The notes: a model not told the origin generated them from the letters alone. Shown: positions 21,034-32,715, counted from the first letter of the stretch. The stretch is DNA of 64,000 bases from Hyaloscypha bicolor E (GCF_002865645.1 NW_020194618.1:62001-126000); one strand, 5' to 3'. Program-made: numbers and translations.

Positions 21034-22555
21034 ATGCCTCCACCATACATCGTTGGTGAGCCTACACCTAAGCAAGGTGAACACCACACATCAATCAATG
21101 CATTGTGGAATTTGAAGTGGAAGAAGCGGGTAAGGTTTTCCCCAGTGAATTGACATGCAACATGGACGCCGAGCTGTAGCTGACAGCCGGTATCTTCAGG
21201 CTGGACTAGGAATATATCCCTTCACAGAAGGAAAACTAGAAGACTTGGAAGAAGTCTTTGCTCATTTTGAAGAGGTATTTAAAATCATCCTCAGCATCAT
21301 TTTGTCGTTGAATGTCAGTTAGCCAACGCGAAAATAGAACGATCTCAAACCTCCGTACAACTTCGAAGAATATAGCAAGCCATTCTTCCCAGTTGCAGAA
21401 AAATTAGAAAATCAAGCTAAAGAGGAAGAAGAAGAAGGCAACATCGAGAAAGCTCGTGAGTTGTGGCTTCGTGCTGCGTGTGTCTGGCGGACTGCCAGAC
21501 AGCCTTGTCCGATGGCACCGAATCAACACATCGCATGGTCCCGCCAGAAGGTTGCGTTCTACAATGGATCCAGGTCAGTAGTAATAACAATCTTAATGGC
21601 GAATACTTTCTGACGGGACATGACTAGACTTCATGATGCTCCATTAAGAGAATACCTCATCCCACATTATCACGCCAAGCCCGGCACCAAGGAAATGTAC
21701 ACTTCAGTCCCAGTCAGTGTCCGCCTTCCACTCGGTGCCAAACCTGGACAAAAATTCCCCGTTGTAATGACTATCTATGGTCTTGATGGCTACCGCACAG
21801 AGCATACTCGCTCCTCAACCTACCACACCACGAATGGATTTGCCTCCATCGGGGTCGAAATTCCAGGAACAGGGGATTGCCCAGCAGACCCAAATGATCC
21901 CACTTCTCCGGATCGCCTATGGAGCAGTGTTTTGCAGTGGATTCATCAGCAACCATGGGTTGATACTAAGAAAGTCGTTGCGTGGGGTGTGAGCTGTGGC
22001 GGATATTATGCCATGCGCATTGCTCACACCCACAAAGATATGTTGGCTGGCGTGGTAGCTCAAGGTGGAGGTTGCCATCACATGTTTGATCCCGAGTGGC
22101 TGGAGGTTGCTAGTCATATGGAATATCCATTTGAGTACGTATCACTTCTTCAGCCTTTTCACCTCGTTAGCTCTCGTTGACTGATCAAACCCACAATGCA
22201 GTCTTACACAAGTCCTCGCCCTCAAATTCGGCTACGACGACGTAGAGAAGATGAAAATTGACTCAAAGTCCCGGTTCTCCCTCCTAGAAAACGGAATCAT
22301 AGACGAACCCTCATGTCGCCTTCTGCTCATCAACGTGAGCCAACCTCCTTTAACCCCTTTTGATCTCGCTAAATGGAACAGGGCATGCTTGACGAGCTTT
22401 TCCCGATCGAAGATTCGATGCTGATGATGCAACATGGAAGTATCAAGGAAGCACGTTTCTTTGAGGGGATTAAGCATATGGGTGAGCCGTATGCGATGCC
22501 GATGGCTATTGAGTGGGTTGCGAATTTGTTCAAGGGGATTCAGTCTGATGGTTGA
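21034..22555 (+). CDS. Alpha/beta hydrolase of the Ayg1/FrsA-like family
   Basis: Exons are 21034-21129, 21200-21274, 21338-21573, 21628-22134, 22202-22334 and 22382-22555; the product is 406 aa. The N-terminus (MPPPYIVGEPTPKQG, then LWNLKWKKR and GIYPFTEGKLEDLEEVF) matches the helical cap of fungal Ayg1-like proteins. The hydrolase core has the strand VVMTIYGLDG, the nucleophile Ser258 in WGVSCGGYYAM, a candidate acid Asp in MLDELFPIED, and a His in GIKHMGEP. Ayg1 shortens a polyketide chain in conidial melanin synthesis; relatives hydrolyse C-C or ester bonds in pigment and mycotoxin pathways. The AflR-like regulator lies 1.5 kb upstream on the same strand. No polyketide synthase is present, so a pigment role is only suggested. 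Confidence 0.88.
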
Positions 22556-23205
22556 GGGTTCTTCGTGATGTCTGGAATTCAAGAGACTGCTTCTGTATAG
22601 ACGTTTTTGTGCAGGTTAGGGACATCATTCTCGACAACGGATCTTTTCGGCCCAAAGGCTTTATCGCCGAAGCAAAATAGGGGTCGTCGCTTAAAAAGTC
22701 AACTCTCCTCTCCCCAGCGTCGATTGTCACCTCCTCACCCGAGTGACCAAAAGTGACCAAAAAGATAACAAAGAAATAGTGATTATGTTTATTTTTTTTC
22801 GGGGGGTTGGCTGGTCTCGAACCAGCAATCTCACTGAGTTGCCCAACCAAGTTTTATTCGAATCTCGCTTGAACCTCAAGTCTAGGAGCAAAAAGCTGAA
22901 GAACAATTCAACTCTTTTCACCTCCCACTCCTCACCTGCTTGCATACTCATCCTCGACATGGCATATCCCCAAAAACGTCGATTTGGCTTGTTGAATTGA
23001 TCTCATACTTTGGAGTCATTGCCCTTTTTCTTTGTCCTCTCACAAGATATTCGTCGAATAATAATGAGGATTATTTGTATCGGCTGCAAAAACAGTGACT
23101 TTCCAGTCACCTTTGTGAATCCCGCCTTCTCCAAACTCTGTTTACCCAACCATATATAAAAGATTGAAATATTTAGATCTGCAAATGTATTTCATCCTAA
23201 CCAAA
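22556..23205. other. Intergenic region with a possible tRNA-derived remnant
   Basis: No coding gene is supported. On the minus strand, 22813-22823 reads GGTTCGAGACC, a perfect tRNA B-box, within a self-complementary T-arm (CTGG..CCAG) followed by CCAACCCCC. Upstream of it, about 20 nt away, is TTGGGCAACTCAGTGAG. The A/B spacing is far too short for a full tRNA, so this could be a truncated tRNA or tRNA-derived repeat, or chance. Confidence 0.3.
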
Positions 23206-24190
23206 ATGCCTACCTCCAGCGGCAGGTACGCAACCCTCTTCGAAGAAGGCCCGGGCTACATCCTCAACAGACCACTGAGGCATGGATCCCAAGGAGAAGT
23301 CTCCCTTGCCATCTCTCTCAGAGACGGTAAATCCTACGTCCGCAAAAAGCTATGGCGCGGCGACTTCTCCCGGGAACTTCCCTTCTACAACCGCATCCCC
23401 ACTTCCATGGCCCCGGAGCCAATCGCCAGAAAAGTATACACTCAACCTAAAGGCAATGCAACGATCTTTCAGTGCGGCAATGGAGACGATTTGCTGCACT
23501 TCGAAAGCAAAGTTACCAATGCTGGATGGAAGTTTCCTGAGGTAATGTAGTAGACAGTCATCGAGAAGATGTACGAGATTCTGGCGTTCATGCAACATGG
23601 CTAGAGATGCGAAGATGGTGTCGTTACGGTTGAAATGAATTGGAATCCAATCATTCATCATGCTGTGCACGAAGGGAACATCTTCCTTCGCCGGGAAGAC
23701 GATGATGATTTACTGCCCTCTACTCGCTTGGGAGACTGGGGGCTAGCATCCGCGGTCGAAGGGCATGCTGATATCAATGGACGAGTGCTGGTCGATTCAG
23801 AGACTCTGAATCGTGATCTCGCGCATGTCATTTAGTACAAGCTCCGTCAGCAGAATGATGCGTGTCCTGGAAAGTTCGAGAAAAAACACGGCCCTATCCA
23901 TGAACTCCGGAAACTTCGAAGAGAGGCAAGGAAACTTGCGAAACGAGACAAATAATTACCTGCTACAAAGTACGTGGCCGAAAGGATATGCCCGATGGCT
24001 AGGCCAATTATCAAGAAATTGCAAGATGAAGATCCTGCGGACTTGAGAGGGATTCCATCCTTGGTGCTGCGAGCGCCCTGACCTTCATGGGAGATGAGCA
24101 GAGCAGAGAGAGCATACTTCGTCACTGGGCAAGAGTGGAAAATCATAGGAAGTTCATTGAGAAACCGTGGGGTTGGATTGATGTTGAACA
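23206..24190 (+). pseudogene. Protein-kinase-like pseudogene with in-frame stops
   Basis: One plus-strand frame runs from the ATG at 23206 to about 24190 with continuous protein-like sequence, broken only by stop codons at 23548, 23551, 23602, 23833, 23953 and 24079. Kinase-like marks are the glycine-rich PLRHGSQGEVSLAI, the Lys region KSYVRKKLWRG, HEGNIFLRRE (catalytic-loop Asn), and LGDWGLA in the DFG position. The catalytic-loop Asp expected before HEGN appears replaced (HHAVHEGN). Five stops are TAG or TAA and one is TGA; all fit CAG, CAA or CGA codons changed by C-to-T. An intron from 23542 to 23604 could remove the first three, but no intron removes the rest. No frameshift is needed anywhere, unlike the permease pseudogene. 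Confidence 0.7.
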
Positions 24191-24529
24191 GCTTCCTCGT
24201 AGTATCCCCTGGCGCACTGGCCCACAGCGGGACTCAAGAGCGTGAAGGACAAGGAGAGATCTGGAGTTCACCTGTTTCAAACAATGGAACAAAGACTTTC
24301 TTTCGTGCGTTTTGAAAAATCTAGTCGGCCGCAAAATTTACGAATAAATTTTGTTCCCTTATTGTTCTCGGACAAGAACATTTATTCACAGACATCCGTT
24401 TATTTAAAGACACCACACGACTCCGTTCTGTCTTCTTCCCCACAACCATCAACATTTCCCCAATTTTGGTATCTCTCGACTCCACTAATTCAACCTTTTC
24501 AACCAAAGACTCTACTCAACATCACAGCC

Positions 24530-25153
24530 ATGCCTGGAAAGCACGGTGGCTACTGTCCATGTGACTTCCGCTACATCCCCGACAGTACTGGGTATACGTG
24601 CGAAGGAGGCCAACACAGACTTACTAAAGCTGGCGAAGAGTGGTACGAAAGTGAGAGCAAGCGTCGACAAAAGATCATGGATGATTAGGATAAGTAGCGA
24701 GCTGCCGATATCAAGCGCTAGAAAGAAAATCAGAAGGAGCGAGAAGCTGAAGCTTGTCGCTGAGGGGACAGAGAACGAGAGAACGAGAGAGAGCGCCAGA
24801 AGGAGAGAGGGCGTCAGAAGGAGAGAGAGCGTCAAAAGGAGAGAGAGCGCCAGAAGGAGAGAGATCGGGAAGTTTGGCGAGTCCAAGAGGAAGAGAAACA
24901 GAAGTCTGACCTTGAGAACGAAAGGCGAGAAGCTTTGGCTCGTGTGAGAGGTAATCTTGAGGCACCACCTGCTACTGTCGCATCTTCGTCTCGGGGCGAG
25001 AGAAGAGCCCGAGCCCCACCTCCTGAGGAGCCGGTTGATGAACTAGACGCCAATCCGATGGCCATGCCGTGGTTGGGGACTCCTGGCCCTGCCGAGAAGG
25101 TGCGGGAACAGGAGCTCGTCCGTGCAAGAAAGCCGAACAAGCCGCAGGAATAA
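24530..25153 (+). pseudogene. Lineage-specific charged protein gene interrupted by four in-frame stops
   Basis: One frame runs 208 codons from the ATG at 24530 to the TAA ending at 25153. The N-terminus MPGKHGGYCPCDFRYIPDS is Cys-rich and is followed by a highly charged region, an 18-bp repeat coding QKERER, and a Pro/Ala-rich tail. Stops at 24686 (TAG), 24695 (TAG), 24719 (TAG) and 24761 (TGA) fall within 78 bp; codon patterns on both sides stay in the same frame, so CAG-to-TAG and CGA-to-TGA changes fit. Splicing from GTATACG near 24591 to 24771 would keep the frame and give a shorter intact protein, so a functional gene is possible. No known domain recognised. Confidence 0.5.
24797..24868 (+). 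repeat. 18-bp tandem repeat, four copies, coding QKERER
   Basis: Units at 24797-24814, 24815-24832, 24833-24850 and 24851-24868 follow the pattern CAGAAGGAGAGAGAGCGT with few changes. The unit length is a multiple of three, so copy-number change would not shift the frame of the charged protein that contains it. Confidence 0.85.
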
Positions 25154-25449
25154 AGTATCAATTTGACATACCCCCAGGTACGTTCTCGGTAGAGGATTCT
25201 ATACCTACCAGTCTTGTCATCATCCATTGCAGAATGCAATCTAGCAAATGGGATAAAGATCCCTTCCATAAAAATACGATAAGCATATCAAGAAAACCCA
25301 GTGCTAAACTTCTGCCCTTGCAGTACAAAGTAAATAAGTGAACGAATGGGACATTGTGTATTCTATAAGCCATTGAGGTGTTCTTTCTAAAATACTTAAC
25401 GCACGGCTTTCTATCATGATAATAGTACTGTTCACTTCGAAAGGTACCT

Positions 25450-26849
25450 CTAAAGCCTGGCATCCACAGGTTTCAGACCATCGCCCATCCGTTGAATCTG
25501 CCCTGCATAATACATAGAACCATAGCCGCCTCCCATGATTTTCACGGGCAAGAGCCAGTGCAAATAGCTGTAAAACTTGGGTAGAATGACCGGCTTCAAG
25601 CTCACTGTCGCATCTACATCCTTGATACTCTCATTCAGGATGATCTCCCTGGGCAATCTAGGTAGCACAGCAGCAGGTCGTGCAAGTCCAATCATATCGC
25701 AGCCACCAGACTGAAGTGCTGCTTCCATGCCGATTCGAGTCCTGAATCCACCGGAGACAATGAGTACAACTTTGGGAAAGTGGACCCGAATCATTTGAGC
25801 GAAAGAGAGGAAGAACGATTCTCGTTGTAGTGTACTTTGTTTCTCCTTAGTAGGGGCTGTGATTGAAGACGTTTCGTTTTGTTGCGCCATCTTTGGGTCT
25901 TCGTATGTTCCACCTGAGATTTCAAGGAAATCTATTCCTGCTTCGACGATCAAGCTGATCTGTTCTATCGTGTCGGCAAGGGAGTCGCTGGATGATGCGT
26001 CAACACTGTTGAGCTTGATGCCGATGCAGAACTCTTTGCTGGTTGCCTGTCTGACACGACGAATGATCCGAAGCACAATCTCGGCTCTTTTGGCTGGAGA
26101 GCCTCCGAAACCATCTGTTCTCTGATTCGTCTTGGGTGATAAGAACTGTGCGAGCAGATATCCATGAGCTCCATGAAGCTCCACTCCTTTAAACCCAGCC
26201 TGGAAACTCAGCTTTGCGCCAGCAACAAACTGATCGATGACAAGACTGATGTCATCTTCAGTCATTGCTTTTGGAGTTCCGAATAACAGGGAAGAAGCCA
26301 CTCCGGCAAGTAAACTGCTGCCAAAGTTCAACTTCACCGCTGATGGAGCAAGATTCTTTGTAAAGAATCCACGTTGACCTGCTCCAAGTGGCGATTGTCT
26401 TCCAGGGTGATTGAGTTGGACGACTGTTGGGGTTCCATTTTCTTGGCAGGTAGATGCCCACCCCTTCCAGATTTTTTCAACGTCGCCTGAGGACGAAGAT
26501 GACAGAACGTCCATAGGCCCTCCTAGGTACTGTTCAGAAACCTGGACATTTCCTGAATAGATTGTCAATCGGGATGATTTCCTTGGATATGGAATGAATT
26601 GTATACCTGTCAACAACATACCCCAACCGCCTTTAGCCCATTCCTTGTACGCAACCAGCATCTTGTCATTTGGGTCATGTGCTGGGGCCGGGGCCATTGA
26701 CTCGGCCATCGCAGCCTAGAGTTTGTCAATCAAGAGCTACGATGTTTGAAGTATCAACACCTGTTGTCACGAGAGCGATAACATACCTTGACAAGCCGAT
26801 TCGGCAGACGGAGGTCGCAAGGGAGAACGATTTCTTGTGAGATCAACAT
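25450..26849 (-). CDS. NADH:flavin oxidoreductase / old yellow enzyme family protein
   Basis: Exons are 26849-26787, 26715-26607 and 26552-25450, with introns of 71 and 54 bp; the product is 424 aa. The first exon begins MLISQEIVLPCDLRLPNR and splices to AAMAESMAPAP, the FMN-binding start of the family; the long frame starting at 26709 misses this exon. The second intron has a length divisible by three and no stop, so it is easily mistaken for coding; splicing gives LLTGNVQVSEQYL. Further marks are QLNHPGRQ, FKGVELHGAHGYLLAQFL with the substrate-binding His pair, and IVSGGFRTRIGMEAALQSG for phosphate binding. Members reduce activated C=C bonds with NAD(P)H and FMN. The NamA/bacterial-type subgroup fits better than classical yeast OYE. 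No PTS1 (ends VDARL). Confidence 0.9.
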
Positions 26850-27796
26850 CCTAAGGTAAGTGAAACACGATTACTCTGCTGTGTTAAATATCGCTGCGAT
26901 GGTGGGGAGAGAAAATATATAATGGGAGGTTATCTTCATGAGATTCGCCCCGAGGTCAGGGAATGTACTATCTTAGTCTTTAGAAGTATTACAAAGCAGC
27001 GAATTTCCTAACAGCCCACTCCGAGATACTGAGACGAGGTTGGCGTGACTTTGCCACAGGTGTCGAGACCGGATTCGGCCATGCACGGTGAAAATGAAAC
27101 CAACTTGACCGATCGGAGATGATATGAGCCGAGCCATTTGAAAGGTAAAAAGGTTCAAAAGTGAAAAGTCACCGAGAGTAGTGGCCCAGGGGGGACCTTG
27201 TTGCTTTCTATGGAGAGGAGTCTGTCCGTATCCGTGCCGAGGTTGCACTTGCAGCTTCTCTGAAATTTCCGGAGTCTGGAAAAAATCCGAAAATCCTGTC
27301 GCACAACGAAATTCAAGAATAAGTCGAGAAGACATGTAGAGCAAAAGACTGCCATGATTGAGTCTTGTGGGCATTTCGCAATGATGAATTTGATAACAAG
27401 TCTACTGAAATCATTTGCATTGTACTTGGAAAATGGGGAAAGATATGTCTGGTATCACGTGCAGACTTAGCTCATGCTCTACCTAGAGCTTACCTCCAGC
27501 AGAAAACTCACCTCCATGTGGAAACTAGAAGCAAGTTACTCACTTGAGTTAATCTAGACTTTCTAACGATGAGATGACACTGAGATGATCTCTCAGGAAA
27601 CGAAACGATTTCAATGTACCGCAAAGGTCACGTGGAATAAGCAGCCACTGGCAGCCCTCCCGTCTTTTAGGAGCTAGTGCTGAAGTGGATTAGTCACTTG
27701 CCCGCTTAGCGAGTCTCGCACATACCTAAACTTTTCAAAAAATCCTCCATCCCCCTCCTACGACGACACTCGACAACATCGAACTCAACCGCCATC
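26850..27796. other. Intergenic region between OYE-like gene and RPS4
   Basis: No supported gene in either direction. The stretch must hold the promoters of the two divergent genes. No specific ribosomal-protein promoter motif was identified with confidence. Confidence 0.5.
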
Positions 27797-28957
27797 ATGG
27801 GTAGAGGACCGTAAGTGTACCTGTCTTTACTTCCAATTGTCATTGCAGCCGCAGAAACGAGCTCGAGATATCGCAAAGGTCGAAGCTGCAAATTCCGATG
27901 TGGTCAATTCGAGATTTAAGTTCGCACGCTCAACGAGGAGCTTGCGCCTTTCATGGCATTGCTTCAATCTCATGAGGGGCATCTCGAGCCGTTTCCTTGC
28001 AATCCCATCTCCAGGCTTCTGTTGGACCAGTATGCTAATTATGCTTCTCGAACAGAAAGAAGCATCAAAAGCGCTTGAGCGCGCCATCACATTGGCTTCT
28101 CGACAAACTCTCTGGTGCATACGCTCCTCGTCCCTCTGCCGGTCCCCACAAGCTCCGCGACTGCATGCCGCTCATCGTCTTCATCCGAAATCGACTAAAG
28201 TATGCTCTCAACGCTCGCGAGACCAAGGCAATTGTCATGCAACGCTTGATCAAGGTTGATGGCAAGGTCCGCACCGATGCCACATACCCCGCCGGCTTCA
28301 TGGACGTCATCAGCATCGAGAAGACCGGCGAGCACTTCCGTCTTGTCTACGACACCAAGGGCCGCTTCACCGTTCACCGAATCCAGTCCGAGGAGGCGGA
28401 ATACAAACTTGGCAAAGTCAAGAGAGTTCAGTTGGGCAAAGGCGGAATCCCATTCTTGGTCACGCACGATGCGAGAACGTAAGTTCTGTCAGACATCATT
28501 CAGCCGTTGGTCCAAGCTTTGGTCGAACCACCCCGAACGAAATGCTAGATCAACGGTTGCTATACCCAAGTCCCCAGAAATGCTGACGAAATTTTGCTTG
28601 TGTAGTATCCGTTACCCTGACCCAGCCATCAAGGTCAATGACACCGTCAAGATCGACCTCGCAACTGGCAAGATCACCGACTTCATCAAGTTCGACACTG
28701 GTGTCATCGCCATGGTTACTGGTGGCCGTAACATGGGACGTGTTGGTGTCATTACCCACCGAGAGCGTCACGATGGAGGCTTCAACATTGTGCACATCAA
28801 GGATGCCATAGACAACTCTTTCGCTACGCGTGAGAACAACGTCTTTGTGATCGGTTCAGAGAAGCCGTGGATCTCTCTGCCAAAGGGCAAGGGTGTCAAG
28901 CTCACAATTGCAGAGGAGAGAGATCGCAGACGTGCGCATGCCATTGCAGGCCACTGA
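27797..28957 (+). CDS. RPS4: 40S ribosomal protein S4 (eS4)
   Basis: Exons are 27797-27810, 28056-28478 and 28606-28957; the product is 262 aa, close to yeast Rps4 (261 aa). The first coding exon is only 14 nt (MGRGP) and is followed by a 245-bp intron; the second intron is 127 bp. Both are longer than the 45-70 bp introns of most neighbours, as is usual for ribosomal protein genes. Conserved blocks are [18 protein letters not shown], the S4 RNA-binding region with [34 protein letters not shown], the KOW region [11 protein letters not shown], and the end [17 protein letters not shown]. The protein belongs to the small ribosomal subunit. No convincing snoRNA boxes were seen in the introns. Confidence 0.97.
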
Positions 28958-30666
28958 GCGTATTCTTCCAGCTCTGGGTTTGAGGATGGTCTTCATGGGA
29001 TGGGGTATTTGGGCTTTACTGTGCTTGGAAGATTCCCGCAAAAAGGGTGCAATAAGTAGCAGAGCATTATAGTAGTGAAGAACCAATACGACCAAGTGTA
29101 AAAAGCCTAGCGTGTCCCAGAACCCAAGTCTCCTTTCCGATCGGAGGCGCCCTAATCCTCTGCATCCTCGGTGAAGATCTGCAACCCCTATGTTCTAGAA
29201 AGGAAGCCCTCCCCAAAGCCCACCAAAAGTCGAAAACCACGAATAGAGGAGGAGCCCACGCCCCAGGATCCCCAGATGCGATCGATGACCCCCATCAGTA
29301 TCCCGGTCACAGCTCGTAATGCCCCTGCAGTCGCTCAACGCCATGAAGTGTCAGGATGCATACCGCGGGGCCTTTGATCGTCACGAGGCCGTCTTGTGTG
29401 GAGGTGAGGGTTTTCCGGGTTCGTTAATCGGTAAAGGGGTGCATGGCTAGGCTCTTTGAAACGAGGTGGTGGAAGCTGGAGGCGGTGTTGATCGGGTCAG
29501 ATCATATTCTTGCGGGTCCTCGGAACGGTGAAGTGCTCTCGGGTAGTTTTCATGAGGTAAGAGACTCGAGCCGAAATGAGGGGTGCAGGCCATTTTTTGC
29601 TACTTACGGCTGCGAACATGACCGTGAGGGGAAGCTGAGCACGAGGTCTCTTCTTGCTCATCTTCAGGTGTCAGGATGAGTAAAAGAATTGCCAGAGTTG
29701 GCTGCGTGCTGACGGGTTCGGAAAATTGTCGTGTGATGTCTTGGGTCTGGGCATTGGATCATTCTGCTGGGAATGAAAGGCTTGATGAGGCTTACAGGAT
29801 TACTTGGGCATGGTCGTAGGTGGTATCTGTATCACGTATTACTGCAGAGTGATAGAGCCCGAGGTGACGTGGGGGCAACGTCGATGGTTGCACATTGGAT
29901 ACTTGGCTGGTGGTGAGTTGAGCCATGAAGACGTTGACCATGTTGAATGCTTTATTAATCTATGCCCACGGCCGAATTCGGTCGGCTTCTGAACCTTCAA
30001 CTACGGGAAGATGGTGATATCTCACATGCGATTACCAAAGGCCCTTGAGTTGCGGGATAATGGTTGTAAATGAGAGATAAAGAAAAGAGTGGGATACCTT
30101 TTGTATGGATGCCAAACGTGACGGGAGGGGACAACAAGGAGATGAGGATAGTGCCACACTGCATACAAATAATGGTTGAATCGGAACAGAAAGCCTACCG
30201 CCATTTGGATCTGGATGGCCTTATGCGGCGTGCCCAATCGAGCTGGCACGAGGGAGAGGTTGGAGGGGTATAAAAACATGTTGAGATCCTCCTCCTGGGT
30301 GACCCCTACCTACGATCACTACTTAAAGGCTCGAGCACCGTCCACGCTACACTGCCGATACCTCATCGCCAGCGAGGAAGATAATGCTTGGATGTGCCGG
30401 ACCGGAGACCCTACGCCAGCTAAGGCCATTCTTTCTCCACCCAAGCCGTCAAACTAGTACCACTCTTCTTATATTACTCCATATATGGCCCTCACTCTCT
30501 TCGACCCCTCCATACTCTCAAAAGTCTGTGTATAGCCTACAAGCTGCAGGCAATGCGACTTGTCACGAGCAGTGTCCAGGTTTTCACCGTGGAAGCTTCC
30601 TAAGTTACTTGCATGGAAAGGAGATCTGATCTGATCTGATTGATCGCACGCCATCCTTGTCACATC
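28958..30666. other. Intergenic region (1.7 kb) with no supported gene
   Basis: Short frames on both strands lack family resemblance. The minus strand between about 29590 and 29160 holds several short stretches that read like protein in changing frames (for example LVTIKGPAVCILTLHG), which might be a decayed gene, but no donor-acceptor set gives a continuous product. Confidence 0.45.
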
Positions 30667-32715
30667 ATGTCTCTCTGCATGAGCTCATCGGCAAAATCAT
30701 TGCCGAATGCTCAGGCAAGGTTTCTCGCTTCCAGAAGAACGTCAACGACCCCACTATGGATGAAGAACACAACTTCAAAAGGGCGATGGAATAGCTCTCG
30801 AGCTGGAAACGCAGGCGGAAAATTTGAGGGCGGTGTTGGGAAGCGCGTATCGAAGGGATGGACGACTTTCGGTGTGCTGGGCTTGATGGCTGCCACGGCA
30901 TTTGGCACCCATGGTTTTGCGAAGTACCAAGCCGAGGGGCGGGAACTGAGGATGAGGGATTATTCCAGCCCAGACAAATGGGTGGAGCCGATATATGCCA
31001 GCAGGAAGGACATGGAAGATGTGAGTCTACCAAGAAGTTGATTAAGAAGTCGGGCGAGCCTTTTCTTCAATCCGTGGGGTTCTTCCGCGATTGGGGACAC
31101 TTGTACCGCCAACACAGTCGTCAGCCTGTTGGCTCGGGGGTGGGATGGCTAGGTCCATTGGAGTTTCCTTTTTTCCATCCCGCTCCAATCGCTACGAAAT
31201 TCCAGTGATTGATGAATCCTTCAGCTTGCTGCGTGTTTGGAACAAGTACTAATAAGAATTCTAGGCGATCAGAGAAATTCGTGCTGCAACGGGAGATGAA
31301 GATACCATTTCTCTTGACCCGGAAGATCTCAAAGCTCATGGCTATTCTGAGTGGTCCTCAACCAATATTGACGGTCTGCCAGTAGCAGTGGCCTACCCAA
31401 AGTCTACCACGGAAGTTTCCCAAATCGCAAAGATCTGTTACAAGTACAAGGTCCCCATTATTCCGTTTTCTGGCGGCTCTTCTCTGGAGGGCAATTTCTC
31501 TGCTCCATATGGAGGCGTCAGCGTTGATTTCGCTTACATGGACCAAATCGTTCAACTCCACCAAGACGATATGGATATTGTCGTTCAACCTAGTGTTAGT
31601 TGGATGGAACTGAACGAAGAGCTGGCAAGACGACAGAGCGGCTTGTTCTTCCCTGTCGACCCCGGACCAAGTGCCAAGATTGGTGGAATGGTGGGCACGA
31701 ATTGCTCTGGGACGAACGCGGTTCGCTATGGAACGATGAAAGATTGGGTCATCAACCTCACCGTGGTACTTGCCGACGGAACGGTCATCAAAACCAAGCG
31801 TAGGCCAAGAAAAACCTCTGCGGGATACAACCTCAACTCTCTTTTCGTCGGCTCGGAAGGCACCCTTGGCCTGGTCACAGAAATCACACTAAAGCTTGCC
31901 GTGGTCCCGCAAGAATATTCTGTGGCAGTCGTCACCTTCCCATCGATTCGTGATGCCGCGTCAGCAGCAGCGGGTGTCATGCGCGCGGGGGTCCAAGTCG
32001 CAGCGATGGAAATCATGGACGAGATCCAAATGCGAGTTGTGAACCTCTCTGGCGCCACTCCGTTCCGCAAGTGGAAAGAATCACCTACACTCTTCTTCAA
32101 ATTCAGCGGCACCAAAGCATCGGTTAAGGAAAACATTGCGATGGTGTCTGCTATTGCGAAGGCTCATCGAGGAGGCAATTTCGAGTTCGCGAAGGATGAA
32201 AAAGAACAAAAGTTATTGTGGAGTGCGAGAAAAGAGAGTTTGTGGAGCATGATGAGTATGCGCAAGGAAGGCAACGAGGTTTGGAGCACGGATGTTGCGG
32301 TTCCTTTCAGTCGTTTGGCAGATATCATTGAAATAAGTAAAAAGGAGATGGACGACCTGGGACTGTTTGCAAGTATATTGGGTCATATTGGAGATGGCAA
32401 CTTCCATGAGAGTATTCTTTATGACAGGAACGTGGTGGGAGAAAGGGAGAAGGTGGAGGCATGTGTGAAGAATATGGTGACAAGAGCGTTAGAGATGGAG
32501 GGGACTTGCACGGTGGGTTTTGAACAACCACTGCTGTGGTATTTTGCTGATGACGTGAGCAGGGCGAGCATGGTATTGGCATTGGGAAGAAGGAGGCATT
32601 GTTGATTGAAGTAGGACCTGATACTCTTGGTGTCATGAAGTCCATCAAGCAGGCCCTCGATCCACTTTGGATTATGAACCCTGGGAAGATTATGGATGTT
32701 CCCTCGCGAATCTGA
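30667..32715 (+). CDS. DLD1: D-lactate dehydrogenase (cytochrome), mitochondrial FAD enzyme
   Basis: Exons are 30667-31020, 31265-32512 and 32563-32715, with introns of 244 and 50 bp; the product is 584 aa. The N-terminus is Ser/Arg-rich and acid-poor like a mitochondrial presequence, and one hydrophobic segment (TFGVLGLMAATAFGTHGF) could anchor it in the inner membrane. The FAD-binding PCMH domain shows IIPFSGGSSLEGNF, DPGPSAKIGGMVGTNCSGT and LFVGSEGTLGLVTE. The C-terminal FAD-oxidase domain has the metal-binding GHIGDGNFHES and, after the last intron, GEHGIGIGKKEALL. The reaction oxidises D-lactate to pyruvate with electrons to cytochrome c. D-2-hydroxyglutarate dehydrogenases are close relatives, but the presequence-plus-anchor layout fits DLD best. 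Confidence 0.93.

Noticed and set aside
23206..25153. Reassigned TAG codon (non-standard genetic code or programmed readthrough)
   Set aside because: TAG is used as a normal terminator in other genes here, for example the ThDP enzyme, the oxalyl-CoA synthetase and the lipase-like gene, so reassignment is not supported; mutation is simpler.
27811..28055. snoRNA inside the first RPS4 intron
   Set aside because: No convincing pair of C/D or H/ACA boxes could be found by eye.
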